A stretch of 60,799 nt of DNA, from positions 1-60,799 of the forward strand of contig JAUZPI010000019.1 of NCBI GenBank assembly GCA_030706015.1. Direction: 5' to 3'. The stretch is from Bacillota bacterium (GTDB lineage Bacteria; Bacillota; Clostridia; Clostridiales; Clostridiaceae). Position numbers and translations under genes: made by a program. Below the pieces are notes generated by a model. The model was given only the letters and a program-made list of their open reading frames with translations, made no database searches and was not told the DNA's origin. Positions 26,615-34,739 of this stretch are shown here, piece after piece. Within the stretch, counting starts at the first letter, position 1. Each line of letters starts with the position of its first letter.

Positions 26615-27424
26615 CTACACTAAGTACTCCTCAGCCCAATTTACTACGGATTCTAAGGCATGATCATCATTTGAGGAACATTGATACTTCACCATGTTTA
26701 ATAATTTTTCATTTCCATTGCTTACACAAAATCCATAGCCAGAGGTGGTTAGCAGCTCCAAGTCATTCATATTATCACCTACTGCAATGGTCTTAGAAAT
26801 ATCTATATTTAAACTTGTACATAATTCTTTTAAAGCATGTCCCTTAGAAGTGTTTTGAGGAACAATCTCTAAGAAATATTCTCCGCTTCTTATTAAATTA
26901 ACCTTTCCGAAAATCCCTTCAAAAGCTGCCTCAAGTTTGTCCATCTGTTCTACCTCACCAAGTATAAGAATCTTTGTCCAATTTTTATTCCAAAGTTCTT
27001 CAGTAACCTGATAATATACGTTATAGCCTTTTTGAGAAAACCTATCTGTAAATCTACAGGAATTATATATGTGTACATCTTCCTCACAATATATTTCAAT
27101 TCCTAGACTGTTATCATGATTTTTAAGTTTTTTTATTATTTCTTTAATAGGTTCTTCTAAAAATTTCTCATATACTACTTCTTCCTTACAATAGTCATAC
27201 ACCTTTGTACCATTGTATAAAATCACAGGAACTGATACAGGAAGATAACCTAGGAATCTCCTTGCTGATTCTCTCATTCTTCCTGTGGCTATAGTAAATA
27301 TTCCTCCCGCCTCCACAAATCTATTTATGGCATTAATATTTTTTTCTGAAATTCTATCATCACTACCTATTAATGTTCCATCCATATCTGAAACTAATAA
27401 ATATCCTTCAAATCTTTTCTTCAT
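26615..27424 (-). CDS. Cof-type HAD-superfamily phosphatase
   Basis: 269 aa. Motif I is SDMDGTLIGSDD (nucleophile and general acid Asp pair near 12-14), motif II TIATGR, and motif IV GDNMNDLELL with the two Asp ligands. A C2-type cap lies between motifs II and III. Members dephosphorylate sugar phosphates, FMN precursors or pyridoxal phosphate. It follows the sensor kinase by 21 nt, so it may be co-transcribed with the two-component genes. Confidence 0.92.
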   Translation of the reverse strand: MKKRFEGYLLVSDMDGTLIGSDDRISEKNINAINRFVEAGGIFTIATGRMRESARRFLGYLPVSVPVILYNGTKVYDYCKEEVVYEKFLEEPIKEIIKKLKNHDNSLGIEIYCEEDVHIYNSCRFTDRFSQKGYNVYYQVTEELWNKNWTKILILGEVEQMDKLEAAFEGIFGKVNLIRSGEYFLEIVPQNTSKGHALKELCTSLNIDISKTIAVGDNMNDLELLTTSGYGFCVSNGNEKLLNMVKYQCSSNDDHALESVVNWAEEYLV

Positions 27425-27445
27425 TATTTACCACATCCTTTGCTA

Positions 27446-28690
27446 TCATAAGTATTTTAAAAAGGTAATAGTGAACACTGTGCCTTTTCCAACTTTACTA
27501 TGAGCTTCTATTATACCATTATGTGCTTCTATTATAGACTTTGCTAGTGCTAAACCTATTCCCACAGATTCAGTTTTTACTGAGTTTTTTGCCTTATAAA
27601 ATCTTTTAAAAATATTAGGTAAATCTTCTTCTGTAATTCCTTCTCCAGTATCTTTAATAGTAACCCTTCTATATACAGGATTTTCAATCAGTTCGATATT
27701 TATCCCACCACCCTCTGAGGTGTGCTCTATTCCATTCTTTATAATATTAATTAATGCCTCCTGAAGCCATTCTCTATCATGTTCAAATATAACATCTTCA
27801 TTTCCCTTAAACCTAACCAGTATTTTCTTCTCTAATGCTCTTTCATCTAAGGCCTCTATAGAATCCTGTATAGTTTCGTTTAAACTTTGCCTTTCCTTAA
27901 AAAATTCTATAGCTTTTGCATCAACTCTTGCAAGCTTTAAAATACTTTTAATAAGCCAGTTCATTCTAAATAGCTGATTTTTATTATTTAATAAAAAGGT
28001 TTGTCTTTGTTCTTTGGACAAATCCTTATTTAGTAAAATGTCATTATAAACAATCATAGAGGATAGTGGTGTCTTCAATTGATGAGATATATCTGATAAT
28101 AAATCCACTAAGAACTGTTTTTCCTTTCTAAGTTCCTCTAAATTATTTCTTATTATGCCTCTCATAGAGTTAAAGGATGTTGCTAATTTGGCAAAGTCGC
28201 CTTCCCTATCTTCGCTAATGGAAATATCATAATCCCCCTCTACAACCTTTTTTGCACCTAAGGTCAGTCTTCTAATCCTCTTATAAAAGTATCCATATTG
28301 AAAATAATTAAATATAAAAAATGTAATACACATAGCAGCAAAAATTGAAATAACAGCATAAGTATCCTTAGCTATTGTGGTATTTACATAAGGAAAAAGC
28401 TGACTATCTAATTCTTTATTTAAACCGTAATGACTTAGAATAATGTTTCCTTTTTCAGCTTCTTTATCAGTTACCTCTTTTGCAATAAGCGGTACTATTT
28501 CCTTCTCTAATTCTGGATTTTTCTCAGATATTCTTGCAGTAATGGCTCCTAAAGTTTTTATGTAGTCATCCTTTAGATTATCGTGATATATTTTTAAATT
28601 ACAAATTGTTAAAGCCATAAATAAAATATTTAATAATAAAAGCACCCAGGAACTCTTTTTAAGCTCAGGATTTGTGAAATATTTATTCAT
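27446..28690 (-). CDS. Sensor histidine kinase with HAMP domain
   Basis: 414 aa. Transmembrane helices at about 14-35 and 108-130 flank a short extracellular loop of about 70 aa. Then come HAMP (131-185), HisKA with H203 (DISHQLKTPLSS), the N-box NIIKNGIEHTSEGG, the G1 box DTGEGI and the G2 box GIGLALAKSII. The short sensor loop and the adjacent ABC exporter fit peptide- or lipid-stress-sensing kinases. Begins 6 nt after its response regulator. Confidence 0.93.
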   Translation of the reverse strand: MNKYFTNPELKKSSWVLLLLNILFMALTICNLKIYHDNLKDDYIKTLGAITARISEKNPELEKEIVPLIAKEVTDKEAEKGNIILSHYGLNKELDSQLFPYVNTTIAKDTYAVISIFAAMCITFFIFNYFQYGYFYKRIRRLTLGAKKVVEGDYDISISEDREGDFAKLATSFNSMRGIIRNNLEELRKEKQFLVDLLSDISHQLKTPLSSMIVYNDILLNKDLSKEQRQTFLLNNKNQLFRMNWLIKSILKLARVDAKAIEFFKERQSLNETIQDSIEALDERALEKKILVRFKGNEDVIFEHDREWLQEALINIIKNGIEHTSEGGGINIELIENPVYRRVTIKDTGEGITEEDLPNIFKRFYKAKNSVKTESVGIGLALAKSIIEAHNGIIEAHSKVGKGTVFTITFLKYL

Positions 28691-28696
28691 GTTTAT

Positions 28697-29392
28697 CTAC
28701 TCCTTAACCACATCTTTGCTCCACATATATCCTACCCCTCTTTGGGTAGCAATATATTGCGGCTCCCTTGGATTATCTTCTATTTTTTCTCTTATTCGTT
28801 TTATATACACGGATAAAGTATTTTCATCGAAAAATGCTTCTTCACCTTCAATAAGCTGCTGCAATATTTCATTTCTTTTTATTATCGCCATGGGTTTATT
28901 CATAAATATCAATAAAAGCTTATATTCTTGTGCAGTAAGTGTAATTTCTTCTCCACTTTTTGTTATTGATGCCGTAGATGTATCCACAATTAATTCACCA
29001 GATCTTAATTTATTTCCATAAGATACATCCTTATAATTTCTTCTTATTAACACCTTAATTCTAGAAAGAAATTCTCTTACACCAAAGGGTTTCGTTATAT
29101 AATCATCCCCTCCTATCTCTAATCCCAATACTATATTAACCTCTTCATCTAATGCAGTTAAAAACATAATTGGTACTTGGCTCTTGCTTCTTATATACTT
29201 ACATAAATCATAACCATTTCCATCAGGCAAATTAACATCCAATATTATCAAATGAATCTTTTCAGCTTCAAATATCTTCTTCGCCTTCGCTACAGTAGAA
29301 GTTCTAATGACCTCATACCCTTCATCCTTTAAAGTAAATTCTATTCCAAGAGCCAGCGGCTCATCATCTTCAACTAATAACAATCTATTCAC
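28697..29392 (-). CDS. OmpR-family response regulator
   Basis: 231 aa. Receiver domain with EDD at the start, phospho-acceptor Asp in LIILDVNLPDG (about residue 52) and TKPF; then a winged-helix DNA-binding domain (ITLTAQEYKLLLIFMNKP, recognition helix TLSVYIKRIREKIEDNP, hairpin GVGYMW). GTG 29392 is preferred: GAGG lies 8 nt upstream, whereas it abuts GTG 29401. Partner of the 27446 kinase; likely controls the ABC genes upstream. Confidence 0.94.
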   Translation of the reverse strand: MNRLLLVEDDEPLALGIEFTLKDEGYEVIRTSTVAKAKKIFEAEKIHLIILDVNLPDGNGYDLCKYIRSKSQVPIMFLTALDEEVNIVLGLEIGGDDYITKPFGVREFLSRIKVLIRRNYKDVSYGNKLRSGELIVDTSTASITKSGEEITLTAQEYKLLLIFMNKPMAIIKRNEILQQLIEGEEAFFDENTLSVYIKRIREKIEDNPREPQYIATQRGVGYMWSKDVVKE

Positions 29393-29453
29393 GGTTTTCA
29401 CCTCGTTTTTAATTTCTCATAATAATAATATCCTAACCATGCACTAAAATAAA

Positions 29454-29495
29454 GAATAACCTTACACTCCCAGGCTATAGAATGTAAGGTTATAT
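29454..29495 (-). terminator. Terminator of the ABC operon
   Basis: 11-bp perfect stem ATAACCTTACA/TGTAAGGTTAT (29456-29466 with 29483-29493) followed on the minus strand by TCTTTATTTT. Separates the ABC pair from the two-component genes. Confidence 0.78.
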
Positions 29496-29501
29496 AAAAT
29501 G

Positions 29502-31991
29502 TTAAAAATCTTCTCTAACGGCTTCTATTAAATTTTCTTTTTTAATTCTTGAAAGTGGTGATAGTACCGAAAGATATCCAATTACAATGGCAGCAACTGC
29601 TGCAATACCTATGCCAGTCCAAGGTATTTTCCAGCCAAATTCCCTTAAACCATTCATACCTCTATACATTAGATATGATAATCCACAGGCTATTATAGAA
29701 CCATATATAGTACCTACTATACCATATAAAAGTCCTTCTAATACTATCATCTTCTTTAGTCCTTTTTGAGTTAACCCTATACATTTTAGTGAGGCAAATT
29801 CTCTCTTTCTTAGTATGATATTTGTTGTTAGTGTGTTTATAATATTCACACTTCCAATTAAAGATACCACTACAACAAAACCATATATTAGTATCTGAAT
29901 CATTAACAATGCGGATTTTTCTCTTCTATTTTGATCTAAATTATTTACTATCTGTAGTGAAGGTTTATCCTTTATTATATTTTCTAGTTGTGTTTTTACT
30001 GAATCCTCTTCTTTTACATTTTTGATGGTAATATTCAAATAAGCAGGCTTAATTCCCTTCTTCCCTATTAAGCTCTCAGCCACTTCATCAGTGGTAATTA
30101 TTTTAATACCACTTCGTACTCCATTGAAATTAAATGGTTCATCCTTAAGTACCGCCAAAACCTTAACAGTCTCTATCTTTCCATCATTTAATTTAAGCTT
30201 ACCATCTTGCTCTATACCTTTTTCACTGTACTGAAGTTTTATTTCATCTCCAGCTTTTACATTAGCTGCAGGTCCCATGTAAGTTTTTTTAGTCTTAGAA
30301 TTGTATATAGCATCTCTATCAATTACTATAACTCCCTTTTCACTGTTCATCTTTGAAATATCAATAGTTCCTGATTCAACGTATTTTTTTGCAGCTTCTA
30401 AAGAATTATTATCATATACTGCAATAGACCCCTGCATCAAAGTTTTATTATTACCATTAACATTTACGCTTTGATATACATTTCCTAATTCCTTTACTTG
30501 ATTAATCTCTTTATTGCTATCAATAATCTCATTAAAATTGTAACTTAAGTATCCCTTATATACTTTATCTACAGAGCTCAGGGAAGTAATACTATTTAAA
30601 ATAGTATCATCAATAGTATTCTGAGAACTGTCCAAAATGCTAAAATGAGTATTACTGGACTCATTAGGGGTATTGGCTATAGTTAATGTCATATCCATAA
30701 AGGATTTAAAAGTAACAAACAACATAACACTTATAACTATAGAAAATACAGTTATTCTATATCTTTTTCTATTTCTTTTAATATTCTTTGCAGCTAAAGC
30801 TCCCTCAAACTTAAAGATTTTACTTATAATTGGATTTCTTCTTCTCTTAATTTTCTCCTTTGTTATAGACGTTCTGCTGTTAATAGCTACTAATGGAGAT
30901 ATCCTTCCTGCGAAAAAGGCTGGTATTAAAGCGGATATATATACAGAAGCTAAGCCTACCAGAGTACTTATTAGCAGCACTAAGGATGAAATAGATATTT
31001 TCATTGGCATAACACTATCTGCACCAATTACTTTAAATGTAAAAATAATTCCGTAAATAGCTATAATGCCGCATACTAATCCTAAAGGAATTGCTATAAG
31101 GGCCAATATAGTTGCCTCTCTTAATACTATCTTTCTAATTTGTTTTGGAGTAGTTCCTACAGCTCTTAATAAGCCAAATTGCTTAATTCTCTCTACAACA
31201 CTTATCTGGAAGGAATTATAGATTACTGCAATAGTTGAAATAACCACTATTCCTATTATGATACATACTGGTATAAGAAAGCCTGTATTTGCAGAATCGT
31301 CCACTCCTGCTCCCTCCATTGTCAGCAGCATACTATTTGTCATAACATTAGCTTTTGGTGCAAGATTCATTAATTCCTTAACGGCTTTCTTTAAATTTGT
31401 TTTTGAACTTACCTCAGCCAATAACATGGACTTGCTCTTGTCAATATTATTACTTATGGATAGTAAAATACCTTTCCTATTCATTTGACTTAAAGTGCTA
31501 TCTTCTAATATTCCTGTTAAAGTATATTCTTTATTATTAAGTATTATTTTACTTCCTAGCTTTGCATCCTTATTTACATATTTTAGAGACCACTTTTCTA
31601 TTGCCACTTCTCCTTGTTTTTCTGGCATTCTTCCCTCTTTGATTCTATAAGGCAACAGTTCTAAAGCTTTATCAGTTGCAATGGTTGGAACCATACTGAA
31701 TGAATCAGATAATTTTATTTCTGCATCCTCCTGATAAAGACCACTTCTTGCAATCTTAGGATTATTAATTACCTTTGAAATTAAATCTTCATTTATGTTC
31801 TTATATGCCACATGCCAGGAACCATACTGATCCTTCATACTTTGCACTTCCGCATCCTGTACTCCTTGTACGAAAAAACCTATGGAGGAGATAAGCGCTA
31901 CTGATAATACTATACCTATAACGGTAAGAATACTCCTCTTTTTATTTGCTTTCAGATATCTGCCTGTAAGCTGTTTATAACTGCCTATCAT
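29502..31991 (-). CDS. ABC transporter permease, MacB/FtsX type
   Basis: 829 aa. Two FtsX-like halves: a transmembrane helix (about 20-40), an extracellular domain, three helices (about 235-365) with the FtsX box RIKQFGLLRAVGTTPKQIRK, then a second helix (about 410), another extracellular domain of about 260 aa and three helices at the C-terminus with KREFASLKCIGLTQKGLKKM. The protein works by mechanotransmission with the ATPase encoded 12 nt upstream, typically exporting peptides, lipids or antibiotics. Conserved next to a two-component system, as in peptide-resistance modules. Confidence 0.92.
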   Translation of the reverse strand: MIGSYKQLTGRYLKANKKRSILTVIGIVLSVALISSIGFFVQGVQDAEVQSMKDQYGSWHVAYKNINEDLISKVINNPKIARSGLYQEDAEIKLSDSFSMVPTIATDKALELLPYRIKEGRMPEKQGEVAIEKWSLKYVNKDAKLGSKIILNNKEYTLTGILEDSTLSQMNRKGILLSISNNIDKSKSMLLAEVSSKTNLKKAVKELMNLAPKANVMTNSMLLTMEGAGVDDSANTGFLIPVCIIIGIVVISTIAVIYNSFQISVVERIKQFGLLRAVGTTPKQIRKIVLREATILALIAIPLGLVCGIIAIYGIIFTFKVIGADSVMPMKISISSLVLLISTLVGLASVYISALIPAFFAGRISPLVAINSRTSITKEKIKRRRNPIISKIFKFEGALAAKNIKRNRKRYRITVFSIVISVMLFVTFKSFMDMTLTIANTPNESSNTHFSILDSSQNTIDDTILNSITSLSSVDKVYKGYLSYNFNEIIDSNKEINQVKELGNVYQSVNVNGNNKTLMQGSIAVYDNNSLEAAKKYVESGTIDISKMNSEKGVIVIDRDAIYNSKTKKTYMGPAANVKAGDEIKLQYSEKGIEQDGKLKLNDGKIETVKVLAVLKDEPFNFNGVRSGIKIITTDEVAESLIGKKGIKPAYLNITIKNVKEEDSVKTQLENIIKDKPSLQIVNNLDQNRREKSALLMIQILIYGFVVVVSLIGSVNIINTLTTNIILRKREFASLKCIGLTQKGLKKMIVLEGLLYGIVGTIYGSIIACGLSYLMYRGMNGLREFGWKIPWTGIGIAAVAAIVIGYLSVLSPLSRIKKENLIEAVREDF

Positions 31992-32003
31992 TTAGCTTCC
32001 CTC

Positions 32004-32699
32004 CTATGCCCCCTGCTTATTTCTTAAATACTTATCTGAAATTATCGCACCATCTTCAATAGTAATTACTCTATCTGCTAGTGTTGCTATATTTACATCA
32101 TGGGTGATAAGTATTAATGTCTGATTGTATTTCTTTGCTGTGAATTTTAATAGTTCAATAACTTCTTTAGAGTTTTTACTATCTAGATTCCCTGTAGGTT
32201 CATCTGCAAATATTATAGATGGCTTGTTTAATAATGCTCTACCAATTGAAACTCTCTGCTGCTGTCCCCCTGATAATTCTGAAGGAAGATGATTTTTTCT
32301 TTCTTTTAGTCCTAGCACCTCAATAATCTCTTCTAAGTATTGTTTATCTACCTTGTCATTATCTAATAATGCTGGAAGTGCTATATTTTCTTCCACATCT
32401 AGTACAGGTATCAGGTTAAAAAACTGAAATATAAAGCCTATTTTTCTTCTTCTGAAAATAGCAAGCTTATCTTCCTTATACTCATATATACTCTCTCCAT
32501 CAATAACTACCTTTCCTCCTGAAGGTCTATCAAGTCCACCCAATAGGTGCAGCAGTGTACTCTTTCCTGATCCCGATGCTCCTACAATAGCTACAAATTC
32601 TCCCTTATTAACTGATAAATTTATATTTTTAAGTGCTTCTACTCTGTTTTCACCTTTACCGTAAGTTTTATTTAAATTTTCAACTTTTAAAATCTCCAT
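32004..32699 (-). CDS. ABC transporter ATP-binding protein, MacB/LolD type
   Basis: 231 aa. Walker A GASGSGKST (about 40-48), Q-loop FQFFNLIPVL, signature LSGGQQQR, Walker B IIFADEPTGNLDS and the H-loop LITHD. The GNLDS after Walker B is typical of MacB/LolD-type ATPases that pair with FtsX-like permeases. First gene of the two-gene operon. Confidence 0.95.
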   Translation of the reverse strand: MEILKVENLNKTYGKGENRVEALKNINLSVNKGEFVAIVGASGSGKSTLLHLLGGLDRPSGGKVVIDGESIYEYKEDKLAIFRRRKIGFIFQFFNLIPVLDVEENIALPALLDNDKVDKQYLEEIIEVLGLKERKNHLPSELSGGQQQRVSIGRALLNKPSIIFADEPTGNLDSKNSKEVIELLKFTAKKYNQTLILITHDVNIATLADRVITIEDGAIISDKYLRNKQGA

Positions 32700-32950
32700 T
32701 TCTATCTTCCCTTCTCTTTTAAATCTGGTATAACTTAATTATATCCCCCTTGTATCCTTTACTCTATGTCTATCAGCTTACAGATAAAAAACTTATCTTA
32801 CAATTTAGTAAGAAACGCTTATATATTTTTTTTAGAATAAAGTAGATAAAACATCTCAACATGGCTATTTACTTAGCTTTACAGGATTTTAGCTTTGAAT
32901 ATTTTTGATAAATTTAGAATAATATTTTTGACGTTTTTTTGACGGAAAAT

Positions 32951-32984
32951 AAAAAAAAGCTCATGTTCTCGTGAGCTTTTTTAT
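32951..32984 (-). terminator. Terminator at the left prophage edge
   Basis: Stem AAAAAAGCTCA/TGAGCTTTTTT with loop, T-runs on both sides; on the minus strand TTTTTTTTATTTT follows the small ORF at 32981. Probably bidirectional. Confidence 0.85.
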
Positions 32985-33112
32985 CTTATCAACTCTTTTA
33001 CATTTGCACAGTATTTCACAATATCGCTTAATTGTTTTCTTAAGAATGCATTTTCTTGTTTTAGTGATTCATTGTTTCTTATAACCTTTTCATAATCCTC
33101 TCTATTAATCAT
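32981..33112 (-). CDS. Small helical protein, 43 aa
   Basis: Too short for ordinary ORF tracks. Reads MINREDYEKVIRNN and on, with a leucine-heptad segment NESLKQENAFLRKQLSD, so a short coiled coil is likely. An AGGGAGA site is 12 nt upstream of ATG 33112, somewhat far. Its stop codon overlaps the terminator stem. Divergent from the XRE gene at 33307. Function unknown; small coiled-coil proteins next to phage repressors are common. Confidence 0.55.
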   Translation of the reverse strand: MINREDYEKVIRNNESLKQENAFLRKQLSDIVKYCANVKELIR

Positions 33113-33237
33113 TTGAAGTGTATCTCCCTTCATCCTGATATCCCCCTTAAAATTTTTCATTTACCAGTCATATAAAATAATACCATAGTTTCCTGTTCAA
33201 CGCAAACACGTGTTCCATTTTATAAACATTCAATAGT

Positions 33238-33273
33238 TGTCACATAATGTGACATTACTTAAATTGGTATAAT
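33238..33273 (+). promoter_or_regulatory. Promoter with palindromic operator for the XRE regulator
   Basis: Inverted repeat TGTCACAT-A-ATGTGACA (33238-33254, 8-bp perfect arms) sits where the -35 should be for the extended -10 TTGGTATAAT (TATAAT at 33268-33273). Position suggests autorepression by the XRE protein. A second palindrome AACACGTGTT is at 33205-33214. Confidence 0.65.
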
Positions 33274-33306
33274 CACCATGTTAGGATTTTTTTGAGGTGA
33301 TTATTG

Positions 33307-33543
33307 ATGTTGTTCCACGATAGACTAAAGGCATTAAGAGAAGATCGAGATCTAGGTCAGGAAGAAGTAGCTGAGGCTTTACATATTTCAAGAACTGCTC
33401 TTGCTAATTATGAAAATGCCATTAGAGAACCTAGTCTATCTTTGATTGTTAAGATAGCAGATTACTATGATGTGACTTTAGATTATCTTTTATGTAGAAC
33501 AAATTTTATGACTTCATTTTCAAAGTCGAACAAGCTCAAATAA
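33307..33543 (+). CDS. XRE-family HTH regulator (single domain)
   Basis: 78 aa. Helix-turn-helix of the Cro/C1 type covers most of the protein: RLKALREDRDLGQEEVAEALHISRTALANYE, then PSLSLIVKIADYYDVTLDYLL. ATG 33307 is 7 nt after GAGGTG; TTG 33304 is in frame but less well spaced. No C-terminal peptidase or dimerisation domain, so it is not a LexA-like C1 repressor. It may be the host or phage regulator of the palindrome-bearing promoter. Confidence 0.88.
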   Translation: MLFHDRLKALREDRDLGQEEVAEALHISRTALANYENAIREPSLSLIVKIADYYDVTLDYLLCRTNFMTSFSKSNKLK

Positions 33544-33995
33544 CCGTACACAGATTATACAATATATTCATATTTTTTTCACATTTTTCGTTTTTTGTTT
33601 TCCGACTTTCATAATACTTTTTCCGACACCCTGTAAATTCCAATTGCTCCATTTGGTTCATTGCTTGCAATTTACAATCAATCTTTTCGACATTCCTTTC
33701 TTAAATCGAACATATTTTTTTAATCTATAAAGCTACAGAAAATAATTTTTAAGAGTATTGGATACTACTTGTATAATGTGTAATTGTTAGCAAAGAAATT
33801 TTTTATAAATATAAAAGAAAACCAACCTTGTAGGTACATTGTCAGTATAGGGCTTAAATTTGTGCGTCCATTGTGTTAATTTTGTATGCATAGTTTTAAG
33901 AGTTTACACCATTGGATGTGGACAAGGTGTGGATAATGTAATCAGTTTAAATATACAGCAATATGTCAATACTTTCTTCTATGGAGGTGCTGGAC
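33544..33995. other. AT-rich non-coding stretch with DnaA-box-like and 0A-box-like sites
   Basis: No convincing gene. Two DnaA-box-like nonamers lie head to tail: TGTGGACAA (33917-33925, one mismatch) and TGTGGATAA (33928-33936, the perfect TTATCCACA consensus on the other strand), 11 bp apart. TTCGACA (33686-33692, complement TGTCGAA) matches the Spo0A-box core. TATAAT at about 33773 may be a -10 of a plus-strand transcript leading to the small membrane peptide. All are pattern matches only. Confidence 0.4.
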
Positions 33996-34109
33996 ATGTT
34001 GTTATTGGCGTTAGATTTGTTAAGTATTGCTATACTAATGCTCATAGGTCTTTGCGTAGTATGTTTAGGATATATCCTGTTTCTTCTTAGTATAAAAAAA
34101 AGTATATAA
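33996..34109 (+). CDS. Small membrane peptide, 37 aa (candidate toxin-like or phage membrane peptide)
   Basis: ATG 33996 follows GGAGGTG by 6 nt, an excellent ribosome binding site. The product is almost a single hydrophobic helix (MLLLALDLLSIAILMLIG start, Cys/Leu/Ile-rich middle) with a basic end, IKKSI. It stops directly before a strong plus-strand terminator. This is the gene plan of type I toxins (small hydrophobic peptide, independent transcript), but an antisense RNA could not be shown. Alternative: a small holin-like or signalling peptide. Confidence 0.6.
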   Translation: MLLLALDLLSIAILMLIGLCVVCLGYILFLLSIKKSI

Positions 34110-34110
34110 A

Positions 34111-34150
34111 AAGGCAGTAGCTATTTGACAGCTGCTGCCTTATCTTTTTT
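34111..34150 (+). terminator. Terminator of the small membrane peptide gene
   Basis: 12-bp stem with one G:U pair (34111-34122 with 34130-34141) and then ATCTTTTTTC on the plus strand. Overlaps the end of the convergent XRE gene at 34140. Confidence 0.85.
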
Positions 34151-34340
34151 CTATTATTAATATGTCGTTAGGAGTGCATTGGAGTGCATTGCATATTAAT
34201 TCCAGAACCTCAAACTTTACTGAAGTAGTTTTACCCTTAGATAAGTTAAATATGTTCGGATATCCTATGCCTGTTTGTTCAGCTAACCAGTACATAGTTT
34301 TACCCTTTTCCTCTAGTATCTGATTCAAGTTAATTTTCAA
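34140..34340 (-). CDS. XRE-family HTH regulator of a divergent mini-switch
   Basis: 66 aa, essentially only a Cro/C1-type helix-turn-helix (LNQILEEKGKTMYWLAEQTGIG, NIFNLSKGKTTSVKFEVLELICNALQCTPNDILI), a frequent type in Firmicutes mobile elements. Translation most likely begins at TTG 34340, 6 nt after GAGGTG; ATG 34367 has no ribosome binding site. Its promoter overlaps that of the divergent 34459 gene, and both promoter spacers hold the same decamer. Confidence 0.85.
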   Translation of the reverse strand: MKINLNQILEEKGKTMYWLAEQTGIGYPNIFNLSKGKTTSVKFEVLELICNALQCTPNDILIIEKR

Positions 34341-34358
34341 CCCAATCACCTCTATTGT

Positions 34359-34387
34359 ATTATACAAATATTATATAACATTTTCAA
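34359..34387 (-). promoter_or_regulatory. Promoter of the 34140 XRE gene with operator in the spacer
   Basis: On the minus strand: -35 TTGAAA (34387-34382), 17-nt spacer, -10 TATAAT (34364-34359). The spacer holds ATTATATAAC on the plus strand (34370-34379). Confidence 0.75.
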
Positions 34388-34396
34388 TATATCATG

Positions 34397-34425
34397 TTTA
34401 CATTATATAACTTATACGATATAAT
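34397..34425 (+). promoter_or_regulatory. Promoter of the 34459 gene with the same operator in the spacer
   Basis: -35 TTTACA (34397-34402), 17-nt spacer, -10 TATAAT (34420-34425). The spacer holds a second ATTATATAAC (34402-34411). An inverted repeat AACTTAT/ATAAGTT flanks the -10. Confidence 0.75.
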
Positions 34426-34458
34426 AAGTTCATAAACTATTTATTTGGGGTGATTATG

Positions 34459-34698
34459 ATGTATGTATTAGCTGATTGTAGTCTTATACATAAGTATTTA
34501 ATAAAAAAAGAAGCTATAAAAACGATTGAAGATTCGACCTTCTTTACCGTAAAGATATTAAAGGAATTAGGTAGCTTCAATGAAGAGATTAGAAATAATA
34601 AGTTAATTCTAAGTAATGGTTCCGAGGTGCTTACTTTTACAAAGAATGAGAAGGCATTTCAATACTTTAATTATTATCTAGATGAATTTATAAAATAA
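34459..34698 (+). CDS. Unknown small protein paired with an XRE regulator
   Basis: 79 aa, MYVLADCSLIHKYLIKKEAI start, predicted alpha/beta with no signal peptide or membrane helix. GGGGTG precedes ATG 34459 by 6 nt (ATG 34456 and GTG 34450 are alternatives). Divergent from the XRE gene and under a promoter with the shared operator decamer, so probably repressed by it. It may be the effector of a small phage control unit. No family recognised. Confidence 0.65.
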   Translation: MYVLADCSLIHKYLIKKEAIKTIEDSTFFTVKILKELGSFNEEIRNNKLILSNGSEVLTFTKNEKAFQYFNYYLDEFIK

Positions 34699-34699
34699 A

Positions 34700-34738
34700 A
34701 ATAACCCAGGACTAGTATTAAAACTAACCCTGGGATTT
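34700..34738 (-). terminator. Terminator at the end of the late (lysis) operon
   Basis: Stem CCCAGG/CCTGGG with extra AT pairs (about 34704-34738) and, on the minus strand, TTATTTTTATTTT. Ends the late transcript behind the holin gene and also lies behind the convergent 34459 gene. Confidence 0.75.
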
Positions 34739-34739
34739 T

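Noticed and set aside
32700..33300. Prophage attachment site
   Set aside because: No integrase is in the window and the right end is missing, so the direct repeat that would define attL/attR cannot be tested.
33686..33692. Spo0A-box control of the region (TTCGACA)
   Set aside because: A single seven-base core in AT-rich DNA is expected by chance and no promoter is clearly tied to it; mentioned only as a pattern.
33860..34090. 76-codon plus-strand ORF with several Cys and Tyr residues
   Set aside because: No ribosome binding site and it runs in another frame over the better supported 37-aa peptide at 33996-34109.
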